NCBI GenBank assembly: GCA_017449265.1
Contig: JAFSJW010000065.1
Coordinates: 1 to 53,521 of the forward strand
DNA from: Treponema sp.
Lineage (GTDB): Bacteria > Spirochaetota > Spirochaetia > Treponematales > Treponemataceae
DNA: 53,521 nucleotides
Reading direction: 5' to 3'
This document shows, piece by piece, positions 24,105-32,961 of the stretch. The translations under genes and the position numbers were made by a program. The stretch's first letter is position 1. Each line of letters starts with the position of its first letter. The notes beneath the pieces are model-generated. The model saw nothing but the letters and a program-made list of their open reading frames with translations. It had not been told where the DNA came from and did not search any database.

Positions 24105-26612
24105 ATGAGAAAGATAAATTTGAAGAGTATTCGTATAATCGTGATTTCTATAAGCATTATCTGCCTTGTTTCAGCCATAATTTCACTTTTCGTCTTTGTT
24201 TCCAACGGAAAGGCAGTAACTATTTCAGGAATCAACACGCCAGTTGATGTGAACCACAGGATTCTTTTTCTCTGCTCATATACTCCCACTTATTTTACTT
24301 ATGACACTCAGGTCCGCGGTCTGAACAAGGGGCTTTACCGTAAAGGAATCGAATATGATGTCGTTTATATGGATGCAAAATCTTATTCTTCGGAAAGCGA
24401 CATAATTCATTTCCACGATTTTCTGAAAAGCAGACTTGAAAAGCGGCATGACTACGAAGCCGTCATTCTTGGCGATGACGACGCGCTCAAATTTGCGCTG
24501 AAATATCAGGATGAGCTTTTTCCAGGGCTTCCGATGGTCTTTTTCGGAGTAAATGATTTGGAGCTTGCCAAGAAAGCCGCGCAGAATCCTCTTATAACAG
24601 GCTTTTTTGAGGACACGCACTTAGAGGACACGCTTGATTTGGCAATAAAGCTCTTTCCTTCCGCGCGAAGAGTAGTCGCGCTCCACGACACATCTGCGGC
24701 CGGAGCAGCGGATATAGCTATGTTTCTTTCTTACAGGAACAAATATCCTGAGTACAAGTTCATTGACCTCAACACTGATTCGATGACGCAGAAAGATTTA
24801 ATATCGCTTCTTGAAGAGCTTCCGGAGGACGCTATTCTTATCTACATGACATGCTACTCGGACAAAGAAGGAAACTTATATTCCATGCTCGCAAGGACGA
24901 ACATGATTGTCAAGCATGTTCCTGTTCCTATTTTCAGGAACTATGTAGGCGGAGAGGGACGCGGCATACTCGGCGGAACTTACATGGATTTTGAGGAGCA
25001 GTGCTACAAGGCAGCCTCAACACTCTCCGCCGTTCTTGCAGGAGAGGACATATCCAAGATTCCGCTCGACACAGATTCGCCAAAGCGCACTGCGTTCGAT
25101 TACGGAATAATGAAAAAATACAACCTTGACCTTTCGCTTCTTCCTGAGAATACTGTCCTTTACAACAAGCCGGAGGATTTTTTTAGACACTACAGGCGAA
25201 TCATTCCTCCAATTATCCTGCTTGTTGTTTTCCTTTTCCTCATTTTTGTTTCGGCCCGGATTTCCGCCGTCATTGAGCGAAAGTCCAACGCGGAGCTCAG
25301 GGCATCGCATGATGAGCTGAAAAAATCACAGGAGCAGCTGCGCTATCAGGCTGAGTACGATGAAGTCCTGAACATCTACAACAGGCGCACCGCAATGGAA
25401 TATATCCGCCGTGAATTCACGCAGAGTCAGGTTTATTCCACTGTTATGATTGACATAGACGGATTCAAGGATTTGAACGAGAATTACGGTCATCAGGTTG
25501 CCGACAGCATCCTGCAGTACCTTGTCGCCGTGTTCATGGGGCTTGGAAGGGATTCTGGCGATGACTGGCTACTTGCCAGGTACGGAGGCGACGAGTTTCT
25601 CATTGTCATTCCGCGCGAGCATCTTGATATAAATTCTCCGACGACAGAAAAAATCCTTACTTCAATCCGCGCGCCAATTCCGCTTGGAGACGAGACAATC
25701 GCAATTACGGCAAGCATGGGAATCTCGAACTCGGACGGGATAACCGTACCCGAGCAGCATATCATAAACGCCGAAGTCGCTATGTACGAGGCAAAAGACC
25801 GCGGCAGGAACGGAGTATTCGTTTATGGCGACGAGATGAAAGAAAAACTGCGCGAGGAGAACAAAATCAAAGCAAAGCTTCTCGATGCGTTCGATAACGA
25901 CGGTTTCTTTATGCTGTACCAGCCACAAATTGACTCAAAGACAAAGAAAGTGAACGGCTACGAGGCTCTTGTCAGAATGAAAGAGCCAGGCATCTATCCT
26001 GGTCAGTTCATTCCTGTCGCGGAGCGAAGCGGCTGGATTTGGCGCATCGGGCGCATAACAACAAAGCTCGTCATCGAGCAGCTTGCGGCATGGCGCGATG
26101 CGGGAAAGGAGCTTCACCCTGTCTCGGTGAATTTCTCCAGCAACCAGCTTAACGACAACATGTACATTGATTTTGTTGCCGAGCTTCTCAAAAAGCATAA
26201 TATTCCGCCAAAGTATTTTGAAGTTGAGATTACAGAAGGCCTTTTCCTTGAGAAAAGCGCGCTTGCCGACGAAACTTTCAAGCGGTTCAAAAACCTTGGA
26301 ATACGGCTTTTGATGGACGACTTCGGAACAGGCTATTCTTCTCTCGGATATTTGTCGTACATTCCTGTCGATGTGATTAAGCTCGACAAGTCGCTGGTTG
26401 ATACTTACCTTGTTGACGGAAAGGATTTGTTCATTCACGATGTCATAAATCTTGTACATGACCTTGATAAGGAGATGATTATTGAGGGCGTTGAAGAGAA
26501 GTGGCAGTTTGAGCGGCTTCGTGAATTCGGAGCGGACACGATTCAAGGATATTATTTCTCAAAGCCGATTTCGGCAGACGAAGCGATTGTGTTCCAGGCG
26601 AAAGACAAATAA
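24105..26612 (+). CDS. Periplasmic-sensor GGDEF-EAL cyclic-di-GMP protein
   Basis: About 835 residues. An N-terminal membrane helix leads into a periplasmic domain of the ABC-substrate-binding-like type (RILFLCSYTPTYFTYDTQVRG, then YEAVILGDDDALKFAL and GLPMVFFGVNDLELA), like PF04392 sensors. A second helix (about 363-385) and a short coiled coil join this to a GGDEF domain with an intact RYGGDEF and then an EAL domain with EALVRM, DDFGTGYSSLGYL, IKLDKSLV and IQGYYFSKP. Both output motifs look intact, so it may make and break cyclic-di-GMP in response to a periplasmic ligand. ATG 24087 is also in frame, but 24105 has AGGAA-type sites upstream and leaves room for the promoter. Possibly phase variable through the C9 tract. 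Confidence 0.9.
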   Translation: MRKINLKSIRIIVISISIICLVSAIISLFVFVSNGKAVTISGINTPVDVNHRILFLCSYTPTYFTYDTQVRGLNKGLYRKGIEYDVVYMDAKSYSSESDIIHFHDFLKSRLEKRHDYEAVILGDDDALKFALKYQDELFPGLPMVFFGVNDLELAKKAAQNPLITGFFEDTHLEDTLDLAIKLFPSARRVVALHDTSAAGAADIAMFLSYRNKYPEYKFIDLNTDSMTQKDLISLLEELPEDAILIYMTCYSDKEGNLYSMLARTNMIVKHVPVPIFRNYVGGEGRGILGGTYMDFEEQCYKAASTLSAVLAGEDISKIPLDTDSPKRTAFDYGIMKKYNLDLSLLPENTVLYNKPEDFFRHYRRIIPPIILLVVFLFLIFVSARISAVIERKSNAELRASHDELKKSQEQLRYQAEYDEVLNIYNRRTAMEYIRREFTQSQVYSTVMIDIDGFKDLNENYGHQVADSILQYLVAVFMGLGRDSGDDWLLARYGGDEFLIVIPREHLDINSPTTEKILTSIRAPIPLGDETIAITASMGISNSDGITVPEQHIINAEVAMYEAKDRGRNGVFVYGDEMKEKLREENKIKAKLLDAFDNDGFFMLYQPQIDSKTKKVNGYEALVRMKEPGIYPGQFIPVAERSGWIWRIGRITTKLVIEQLAAWRDAGKELHPVSVNFSSNQLNDNMYIDFVAELLKKHNIPPKYFEVEITEGLFLEKSALADETFKRFKNLGIRLLMDDFGTGYSSLGYLSYIPVDVIKLDKSLVDTYLVDGKDLFIHDVINLVHDLDKEMIIEGVEEKWQFERLREFGADTIQGYYFSKPISADEAIVFQAKDK

Positions 26613-26915
26613 TCTGAATTCGGGTGGGGAAGGGCTTTTCTCTCTCAGATGACATGATTTGTAAAAAATAAAAGCAAACCCAGCGGTGGTTGAGTAGAGA
26701 AGCGTATCGAAACCGACAGAAAGCAATAAGTTCCTCGGAATGGTGGTTTCGACAAGCTCAACCACCGTAGCCCTCCAAAATATCATCGGGGCTGTCCAAA
26801 AAGTTCTGTGCATACGGTCATTGAGCTTGCCGAAATGACCACGCTATATGTGAAGGTTCCGGCAAGCTCGACCAATTCGGCTTTTTACTTTTTAGACATT
26901 CCCATCAAATCTTCA
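26613..26915. repeat. Cluster of REP-like palindromic units
   Basis: About 300 bases with no gene. Four units share a core close to TTGAGCTTGYCGAAA, alternating in direction: 26684-26714, 26745-26767 (reverse), 26816-26840 and 26855-26873 (reverse). The first pair can fold as CGGTGGTTGAG/CTCAACCACCG, and the third is itself a near palindrome (GGTCATT/AATGACC). The same core recurs at 47288-47408. This is a dispersed short palindromic repeat; it may also stop transcription between the two convergent genes. Confidence 0.7.
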
Positions 26916-29015
26916 TTACACCTTGAACAAATCAATCTGCGAACCGATTTTATCGATTGCAGTTCGTACTTGTCCTGATATATCGTTGAGAGATGAGCCG
27001 GTCTCGTTTATTTTCCTTGCTCCGTTAGACATCTCGTCCATGCTTTCTTTCATTACGAGCGTCGTTTCCTGAAGCTGCTGAATCTCCTCAAGAATCATCT
27101 TGTTTCCGTTAGACATCTCAACTGAAGCTCCGCGCACTTCCTCAGTACTGTCGTTCATCGACTTGAGCGCGTCGGTGATTTGCCTTGACCCTTGATTCTG
27201 CTCTTCCATAGCGGCCTTAATCTGCATTACGAGCTGGTCAGTCTCCTGAATCTTCTGGGAAACGATTGAGAACGAGTGGTTTGATTCATTCGATGCGGAA
27301 ACAACCTCAACGATAGCCTCTTTGATTTTTGTAAGCTGCTCTCCGATAGTCTTGGACTGCGCGGAAGATGTCTCGGAAAGTTTTCTGATTTCGTCCGCTA
27401 CAACAGCGAATCCTTTTCCAGCTTCGCCCGCATGGGCCGCCTCGATTGCCGCGTTCATGGCAAGCAGGTTTGTCTGCTCCGCAATACTTGAAATCGCAAA
27501 ATTGGCATCCTGGAGCATTTCGCTCTGCGCCTCAATCTGCTGAACTCTTTCGTTAACATCATTCTGCTTTTTGAATCCTGCATCCGCATTTTTCTCAAGC
27601 TCGTCAAAGGATAATACCATTTTCTCAACGGAACTGTTGACGGAAGAAATGTTACCAATCATCTGCTCGACAGCGGCAGAAGCCTGCGTTACGCCCGAAG
27701 ACTGGTTCTCAATCATTTGGTTCAGGGACTCAATGTTTGCTGAGATTTCGTCAACTGCGCCAGCCGTCTGCTGTACACTGTTGCCCTGTGCATTTATCTG
27801 GTGAGAGATACTGTCAATATTTGCAATAATTTCAGTTATTGCGTTTGCCGTATCCTCCGTGCTCGCCGTCATGTTCTCGCCCGAGATACTAAGCTCGTCT
27901 TTTGATTTTTTTGTCTCACCGATAATCTGCTGAAGCTTGTCGCAGAATTTGTTGAAATTGATTACAAGGAAACCGATTTCGTCAACTACGCGAAGCTTGA
28001 CGCGCTTTGTAAGGTCTGTCTCTCCGCTCGCCATTTCCTCAAGCTGCTTTGTTACATTTGATATTCGCCACATAAGCCAGCGCACGAAAAGGTAGCTAAG
28101 ACCGATAAGTACAATGGCGATTATCAGAATTATAGGAACGACTGTTTTCAGCGTCGTGTATTTTACTGCTTTCAGGACTTCAAGGCTCTTTGCAATGAAC
28201 AGCATACCTGTTATAGTGCCATCATCATTTTTAAGCGGGGCGTATATTGAAAAATATTTTATTCCCTTGATTGTGTTAGGGCCCACATAAGTTCCGCCGT
28301 TGTAAAGAACTTCGTTCACAATCTGCTTGTTAGCAAGCGTAGTCCCCTCGACTCCCTCAAGAGTTGATTTTACGCGCAAATCGCCCGAGAAAATCGTACA
28401 CTCAACATCATATCCGTCTCTCATAAGACCTATGTAATCGTCAGTCGTCAAGTCGTAGACAAAGACCGCGGCACCGAAAATGTTGTTTCCGTCCATAATC
28501 GGATATGCGTACACAGCTCCGTAAGTTGCAAGCGAAATTGCCTCATATGAAGTGGCTTTCTGACCGCGAAGGGCTTTCTGAACGGCGTAGCTCGACGAAA
28601 GGTTCGTTCCTTTTGAAAAGCCATCTTTGCCGCCAACAACGACTGTGCCGGATGTATCTACGAACGCCATGAACTCATAATCAAGGTCCTCGTCATACTG
28701 GTCGGCAAGTTTCTGCAATGTGTATGTGTCATTCTCAGCCATTGCCCGAATCGCATCAGTATTTTTTGCCGCCATAGAAGCGTATCCGTTGAGCGTCACA
28801 ACCCAGTCAACAAGAATTCTGGCAGCACCTTTCGCAGTATGCACTATCTGATTTTCCTCATCGCTAAGCTGCTTTTTCTCAACGATGCTGAATGTTACAG
28901 TCGAAACAACAACCGCACTGAAAAGGATTGCACCGCTTATTAAGGCAGTTAGTTTAGTCCTAATCGTAATGTCCGTTTTGTTGTCCACCCATCTGTTATT
29001 CTCAATATGAGCCAT
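26916..29015 (-). CDS. Methyl-accepting chemotaxis protein
   Basis: A 699-residue inner-membrane chemoreceptor. First helix about 24-46, then a periplasmic double-Cache-type sensor ([61 protein letters not shown]), second helix about 295-317 and a HAMP domain. The cytosolic coiled coil has the conserved hairpin tip [19 protein letters not shown] and [16 protein letters not shown], which binds CheA and CheW. Cache receptors usually sense amino acids or small organic acids, but the ligand is not readable here. No C-terminal CheR-docking pentapeptide is visible. Single-gene unit reading towards the diguanylate cyclase gene. Confidence 0.95.
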   Translation of the reverse strand: MAHIENNRWVDNKTDITIRTKLTALISGAILFSAVVVSTVTFSIVEKKQLSDEENQIVHTAKGAARILVDWVVTLNGYASMAAKNTDAIRAMAENDTYTLQKLADQYDEDLDYEFMAFVDTSGTVVVGGKDGFSKGTNLSSSYAVQKALRGQKATSYEAISLATYGAVYAYPIMDGNNIFGAAVFVYDLTTDDYIGLMRDGYDVECTIFSGDLRVKSTLEGVEGTTLANKQIVNEVLYNGGTYVGPNTIKGIKYFSIYAPLKNDDGTITGMLFIAKSLEVLKAVKYTTLKTVVPIILIIAIVLIGLSYLFVRWLMWRISNVTKQLEEMASGETDLTKRVKLRVVDEIGFLVINFNKFCDKLQQIIGETKKSKDELSISGENMTASTEDTANAITEIIANIDSISHQINAQGNSVQQTAGAVDEISANIESLNQMIENQSSGVTQASAAVEQMIGNISSVNSSVEKMVLSFDELEKNADAGFKKQNDVNERVQQIEAQSEMLQDANFAISSIAEQTNLLAMNAAIEAAHAGEAGKGFAVVADEIRKLSETSSAQSKTIGEQLTKIKEAIVEVVSASNESNHSFSIVSQKIQETDQLVMQIKAAMEEQNQGSRQITDALKSMNDSTEEVRGASVEMSNGNKMILEEIQQLQETTLVMKESMDEMSNGARKINETGSSLNDISGQVRTAIDKIGSQIDLFKV

Positions 29016-29121
29016 AGTACATGAAACTCCTTTTCCGCATAAAAATATCTAATATACTATTATCACCGATAAAAAGAAAAAAGTACAGGATTTTTATAAT
29101 TTTTCGTTATAACAAGACGAA

Positions 29122-29179
29122 AAAAAACACGGTGATTTTTGGCTTCCACCTGACTTCAAGCCCAACCACCGTGTTTTTT
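29122..29179. terminator. Terminator-like hairpin flanked by A and T runs
   Basis: AAAAAACACGGTG (29122-29134) and CACCGTGTTTTTT (29167-29179) are perfect inverted arms with a 32-base loop. It lies just after the end of the minus-strand SDR gene, whose transcript it would terminate. Confidence 0.65.
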
Positions 29180-29202
29180 GTCATCTTTTTAATTTTTCAG
29201 AG

Positions 29203-29976
29203 TTACATGCAGGTATATCCGCCATCAACAGGCAGGATTACGCCCGTTACATAGCTTGAAGCCTGACTTGCAAGGAAGATTGCGGCAGTATCAAGCTCGC
29301 CCTCGTTTCCGTAGCGTGAGAGCGGAATCATTGTCTTTGCGTTCTGCTGGAAGAAATCAGAATCCAATGTTTCTTTTGTGAGCGGGCTGTAGAAATATCC
29401 AGGACATATTGCGTTCACATTGATATTGTATTTTCCCCACTCTGAGGCAAGACCGCGCGTAAGGTTCACGACACCGCCCTTTGCGGCGTGATACGGCGAG
29501 CATGGTGCGACTTTGTTTCCGACCATGCCGTACATTGACGCAATATTGATTATTCTTCCGTATTTCGCAGGAATCATCGCTTTTTTTGCCACTGCGCGGG
29601 AAACTTTGAAAGTTCCGGCAAGGTCTACATTAAGCTCTCCATTGAACTGCTCGTCGGTGATGTCCTCTGCGGGGGCAACTGCTCCAGTTCCAGCATTGTT
29701 GATTACGATGTCAATCCTGCCGAATTTTGCAAGAACCTCATCGACCATTGCGTTCACCCGTTCAGTATCAGTGATGTCGCACTGAATTGCAAGTGTTTGG
29801 ACTTTGTATTTGTCGGCGATTTCCTTTGCGACCGCTTCGATTTTATCTTTGCGGCGTGCGATTGCCACGATTTTTGCCCCCTGATTCGCAAGCGCGTTCG
29901 CCATCTGAACACCAAGACCTGTGGAGCAGCCTGTAACTATTGCGACCTGACCGCTCAAATCAAAATACGATTTCAT
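29203..29976 (-). CDS. Short-chain dehydrogenase/reductase (gluconate 5-dehydrogenase-like)
   Basis: A 257-residue classical SDR. NAD(P)-binding glycines are in GCSTGLG (about 16-22), the NNAG strand is at 93-96 and the catalytic Ser147, Tyr162 and Lys166 (NIASMYG, YHAAKGG) are present. The ending SSYVTGVILPVDGGYTCM is typical. Closest familiar groups are gluconate 5-dehydrogenase and 2-deoxy-D-gluconate 3-dehydrogenase, with a similar LSGQVAIVTG opening, so a sugar-acid or polyol substrate is likely. It probably works in the cytosol. It is a single gene with a terminator after it; no uronate or gluconate genes adjoin it that would settle the substrate. Confidence 0.88.
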   Translation of the reverse strand: MKSYFDLSGQVAIVTGCSTGLGVQMANALANQGAKIVAIARRKDKIEAVAKEIADKYKVQTLAIQCDITDTERVNAMVDEVLAKFGRIDIVINNAGTGAVAPAEDITDEQFNGELNVDLAGTFKVSRAVAKKAMIPAKYGRIINIASMYGMVGNKVAPCSPYHAAKGGVVNLTRGLASEWGKYNINVNAICPGYFYSPLTKETLDSDFFQQNAKTMIPLSRYGNEGELDTAAIFLASQASSYVTGVILPVDGGYTCM

Positions 29977-30174
29977 ATATAACCCCCTGATTAAATTTTA
30001 TTTTCTATAATAATATATATCCTTTTTGATTCGTTAGCAAGAAATCAGTTTTTGACAAGCTCAGTTACCGCAAAATTCCAAAACAGATTTTATGTTTACT
30101 TGCGGTTTCCTTTTTTTTATTATACAATCGTTTTTGTATTAACTTTATGCAGCCTGCTTTATTTGGAGAAAAAT

Positions 30175-31542
30175 ATGTCAAAAGAAATCCCGTACAAAAT
30201 CTATCTTTCTGAGAATGAGCTTCCTGACTCATGGTACAATGTCCGTGCCGATATGAAAAACAAGCCAGCTCCTCTTTTGAATCCCGGAACAGGAAAACCT
30301 TGCACTGCAGAAGAGCTTTCTCATGTATTCTGCGATGAGCTTGTAAAGCAGGAGCTTGACGATAACACAGCTTTTATCCAGATTCCTGCTGAAATCCGTG
30401 AATTCTACAAAATGTACAGGCCGGCACCTCTCGTCCGTGCATACTGCCTTGAGAAAAAACTCGGAACTCCGGCTAAAATCTACTATAAATTTGAGGGAAA
30501 CAACACGAGCGGAAGCCACAAGCTCAACTCCGCAATCGCTCAGGCTTATTATGCAAAAAAACAAGGCTTGAAAGGCGTTACTACCGAAACAGGCGCAGGA
30601 CAGTGGGGTACGGCACTTTCAATGGCCTGCTCATATTTTGATTTGGACTGTCAGGTTTACATGGTAAAAGTCAGCTACGAGCAAAAACCATTCCGCCGTG
30701 AGGTAATCCGCACTTACGGAGCAAAAATCACGCCTTCGCCGAGCGATACGACTGAAGTCGGCAGAAAGATTCTCGCCGAATTTCCAGGAACAGGCGGAAG
30801 TTTGGGCTGCGCCATAAGCGAGGCTGTCGAAGCCGCCACAAAGCAGGAAGGCTACCGCTATGTTCTCGGAAGCGTACTGAATCAGGTTCTTCTTCACCAG
30901 ACCGTAATCGGATTGGAAACAATGACCGCAATGGACAAGTACGGAATCAAGCCGGATGTTATCATCGGATGCGCTGGCGGCGGCTCTAACTTGGGCGGAC
31001 TGATTTCTCCTTTCATGGGGCGCAAGCTGCGCGGTGAGGCTGACTACGAGTTCATAGCCGTAGAACCTGCAAGCTGCCCGTCTCTCACAAGAGGAAGTTA
31101 TGTCTACGATTTCTGCGACACAGGCCATGTCTGCCCGCTCGCAAAAATGTATACATTGGGCTCAGAGTTCATGCCGTCCCCGAACCATGCCGGCGGATTG
31201 CGCTACCACGGAATGAGCAGTATTCTCTCTCAGCTTTACGATGACAAACTGATCTCCGCCCGCTCTGTCGAGCAGACTGCTGTTTTTGAGGCTGCTCAGA
31301 CATTTGCCCGTGTCGAAGGAATTTTACCAGCTCCAGAGTCAAGCCACGCAATCAAGGTTGCGATTGACGAGGCTCTCAAATGCAAAAAGACCGGCGAGGA
31401 AAAGACTATTCTCTTCGGCCTTACCGGAACGGGCTACTTCGATATGTACGCTTACAAAGCTTTCAATGACGGCACGATGAGCGACTACATTCCGACAGAT
31501 GACGAGATTGCGGCAAGCCTTGCAAAAACACCAAAAATCTAA
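30175..31542 (+). CDS. trpB: TrpB2-type tryptophan synthase beta chain
   Basis: A 455-residue PLP enzyme that joins indole and serine to make tryptophan. It is the TrpB2 form, longer than ordinary TrpB, with the early LPDSWYNVRADM stretch and RPAPLVRAYCLEKKLG. The PLP lysine is K116 in NNTSGSHKLNSA and the catalytic glutamate E138 is in TETGAGQWG; GCAGGGSNLGG binds the phosphate. ATG 30175 with GGAG 7 bases upstream was chosen; the frame is open for 41 codons before it but those lack family similarity. No trpA or other trp gene is near, as is usual for TrpB2, which is thought to salvage free indole. Confidence 0.94.
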   Translation: MSKEIPYKIYLSENELPDSWYNVRADMKNKPAPLLNPGTGKPCTAEELSHVFCDELVKQELDDNTAFIQIPAEIREFYKMYRPAPLVRAYCLEKKLGTPAKIYYKFEGNNTSGSHKLNSAIAQAYYAKKQGLKGVTTETGAGQWGTALSMACSYFDLDCQVYMVKVSYEQKPFRREVIRTYGAKITPSPSDTTEVGRKILAEFPGTGGSLGCAISEAVEAATKQEGYRYVLGSVLNQVLLHQTVIGLETMTAMDKYGIKPDVIIGCAGGGSNLGGLISPFMGRKLRGEADYEFIAVEPASCPSLTRGSYVYDFCDTGHVCPLAKMYTLGSEFMPSPNHAGGLRYHGMSSILSQLYDDKLISARSVEQTAVFEAAQTFARVEGILPAPESSHAIKVAIDEALKCKKTGEEKTILFGLTGTGYFDMYAYKAFNDGTMSDYIPTDDEIAASLAKTPKI

Positions 31543-31567
31543 ATGTTTTGCGGGCACGAGGCTATCA

Positions 31568-31711
31568 ATGTCATCCCGATATGAAAAAAAAAGAGTCTCA
31601 ATAATCTTGCTGGTACTGGAGATAACATCATTCGTATTCTGGCTATTTTTTTCGGCGGTCTCTCACTGATTTTTTTCGCAGTGACCGCATATATTTTCGT
31701 TCATACGAGGA
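31568..31711 (+). pseudogene. Small membrane peptide frame interrupted at an A9 run
   Basis: From ATG 31568 (GAGG 6 bases upstream) the frame gives 33 residues and stops at 31669. A different frame after the nine A at 31584-31592 gives a better membrane peptide, NIIRILAIFFGGLSLIFF, then AVTAYIFVHTRNN, ending at about 31711 just before the permease gene. One extra A, or a -1 slip, would join the start to this frame as a protein of about 47 residues. It may be a slippage-controlled small protein, a broken gene or a base-call error. The family is not recognised. Confidence 0.35.
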
Positions 31712-31721
31712 ATAACTGAGA

Positions 31722-32864
31722 ATGAACGCTTTCATTTCCTTTGTACGCCGCGAGATAGTATTTTTTATAGCGGCTTTTTGCGCTGTTGCAAGCGCGTTCT
31801 TTGTTCCACCGTCGCGCATTTATTTCAAGTATATTGACTGGAATACGCTTTTCATCCTTTTCGCGCTCATGGGAGTAATCGGCGCATTGCGCGAATGCGG
31901 AGTATTCGATTCGATGGCCCGCTTTCTTTGCGCAAAGGTAAAAACTGTGCGCGGACTTTGCGCCCTCCTTGTGCTTCTTTGCTTTTTTACCAGCATGTTC
32001 ATCACGAACGATGTTGCCCTTCTCACATTCGTTCCGTTCTCGCTCTTGCTTCTATGCGAAAGTACGGGCGGCACGATGATTGTATTTACGCTCGTGCTTG
32101 AGACGATTGCCGCAAACACAGGAAGTATGCTTACTCCTCTCGGAAACCCGCAGAACCTTTTTTTGTTCTCCAAAATTGGCTCTGGGGCAGGACAGTTCAT
32201 TCTGCTTATCTTGCCGTATTCTCTCGTGAGCCTTATCCTCTTGTGCGTGGCAGTCTGTTTTTTCTCCAAAAAACCTCTCCATGCAAACGAAAGCCTCTTA
32301 TTGAAAGAAAATTCAGCTGAATCAAAAAAAACAGTTCGCGCACGGGAAATTGTTTACGGACTTTTGTTCGTTCTTTGCATTCTGAGCGTTCTACGGATTG
32401 TTCCCAAGTGGATTTCGGCTGCCGCAGTTTTTTTGTCGCTTCTTTTGCTCGACAGAAAAGTTCTTTGCTCAGTCGATTATATGCTTCTTCTTACATTCGC
32501 GGCTTTTTTCATTTTTACCGGAAACATAGCTTCAATACCACAAATCCATGCGTTCCTTCAGGATGTAGTCTCAGGCAATGAATTTATGGTGGCAGTGCTT
32601 TGCAGCCAGGTTATCAGCAATGTTCCCGCGACGCTTCTTCTTTACCCGTTCTCAGGCGATGCAAAAGCCCTTCTTGCGGGCGTGAACGCTGGCGGTCTTG
32701 GAACTCTTGTTGCGTCGCTCGCAAGCCTTATTTCGTTCAAGTTCTATTCGGCGGCAAGAGAGAAAAAATCGCTTCCATCAAACGCAAGGTATATTTTTGT
32801 TTTTACTGTGCTTAATGCGGCAATGCTCTTTGTCCTGTGCATCGCAAGAAATATTTTTGCATGA
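31722..32864 (+). CDS. SLC13/ArsB-type anion permease
   Basis: A 380-residue protein with about ten hydrophobic helices, of the ion-transporter superfamily (PF03600-like, CitMHS/ArsB/NhaD). Recognisable are the paired conserved loops MFITNDVALLTFVPFSLLL (about 86-104) and NTGSMLTPLGNPQNLFLFS in the first half, and NIASIPQIHAFLQDVV and SQVISNVPATLLLYPFSG in the second half; the ITND and SNVPAT re-entrant loops are the substrate-binding signature. It is shorter than most members (420-450), with trimmed loops. Substrate could be dicarboxylate, arsenite or a sodium/proton exchange. GAGG at about 31705 precedes the start. Confidence 0.82.
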   Translation: MNAFISFVRREIVFFIAAFCAVASAFFVPPSRIYFKYIDWNTLFILFALMGVIGALRECGVFDSMARFLCAKVKTVRGLCALLVLLCFFTSMFITNDVALLTFVPFSLLLLCESTGGTMIVFTLVLETIAANTGSMLTPLGNPQNLFLFSKIGSGAGQFILLILPYSLVSLILLCVAVCFFSKKPLHANESLLLKENSAESKKTVRAREIVYGLLFVLCILSVLRIVPKWISAAAVFLSLLLLDRKVLCSVDYMLLLTFAAFFIFTGNIASIPQIHAFLQDVVSGNEFMVAVLCSQVISNVPATLLLYPFSGDAKALLAGVNAGGLGTLVASLASLISFKFYSAAREKKSLPSNARYIFVFTVLNAAMLFVLCIARNIFA

Positions 32865-32961
32865 GGAGCGTAGTTTTGGGCTTATTTAAAAATCAGCGTT
32901 AGAAATTTTTCTTAGTTCTTTTTGTTGGAATTTTTACATCTTTGGACTTATACTGTATTTT

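Noticed and set aside
25935..26546. 203-codon minus-strand open frame
   Set aside because: Antisense to the EAL domain, which is intact on the plus strand.
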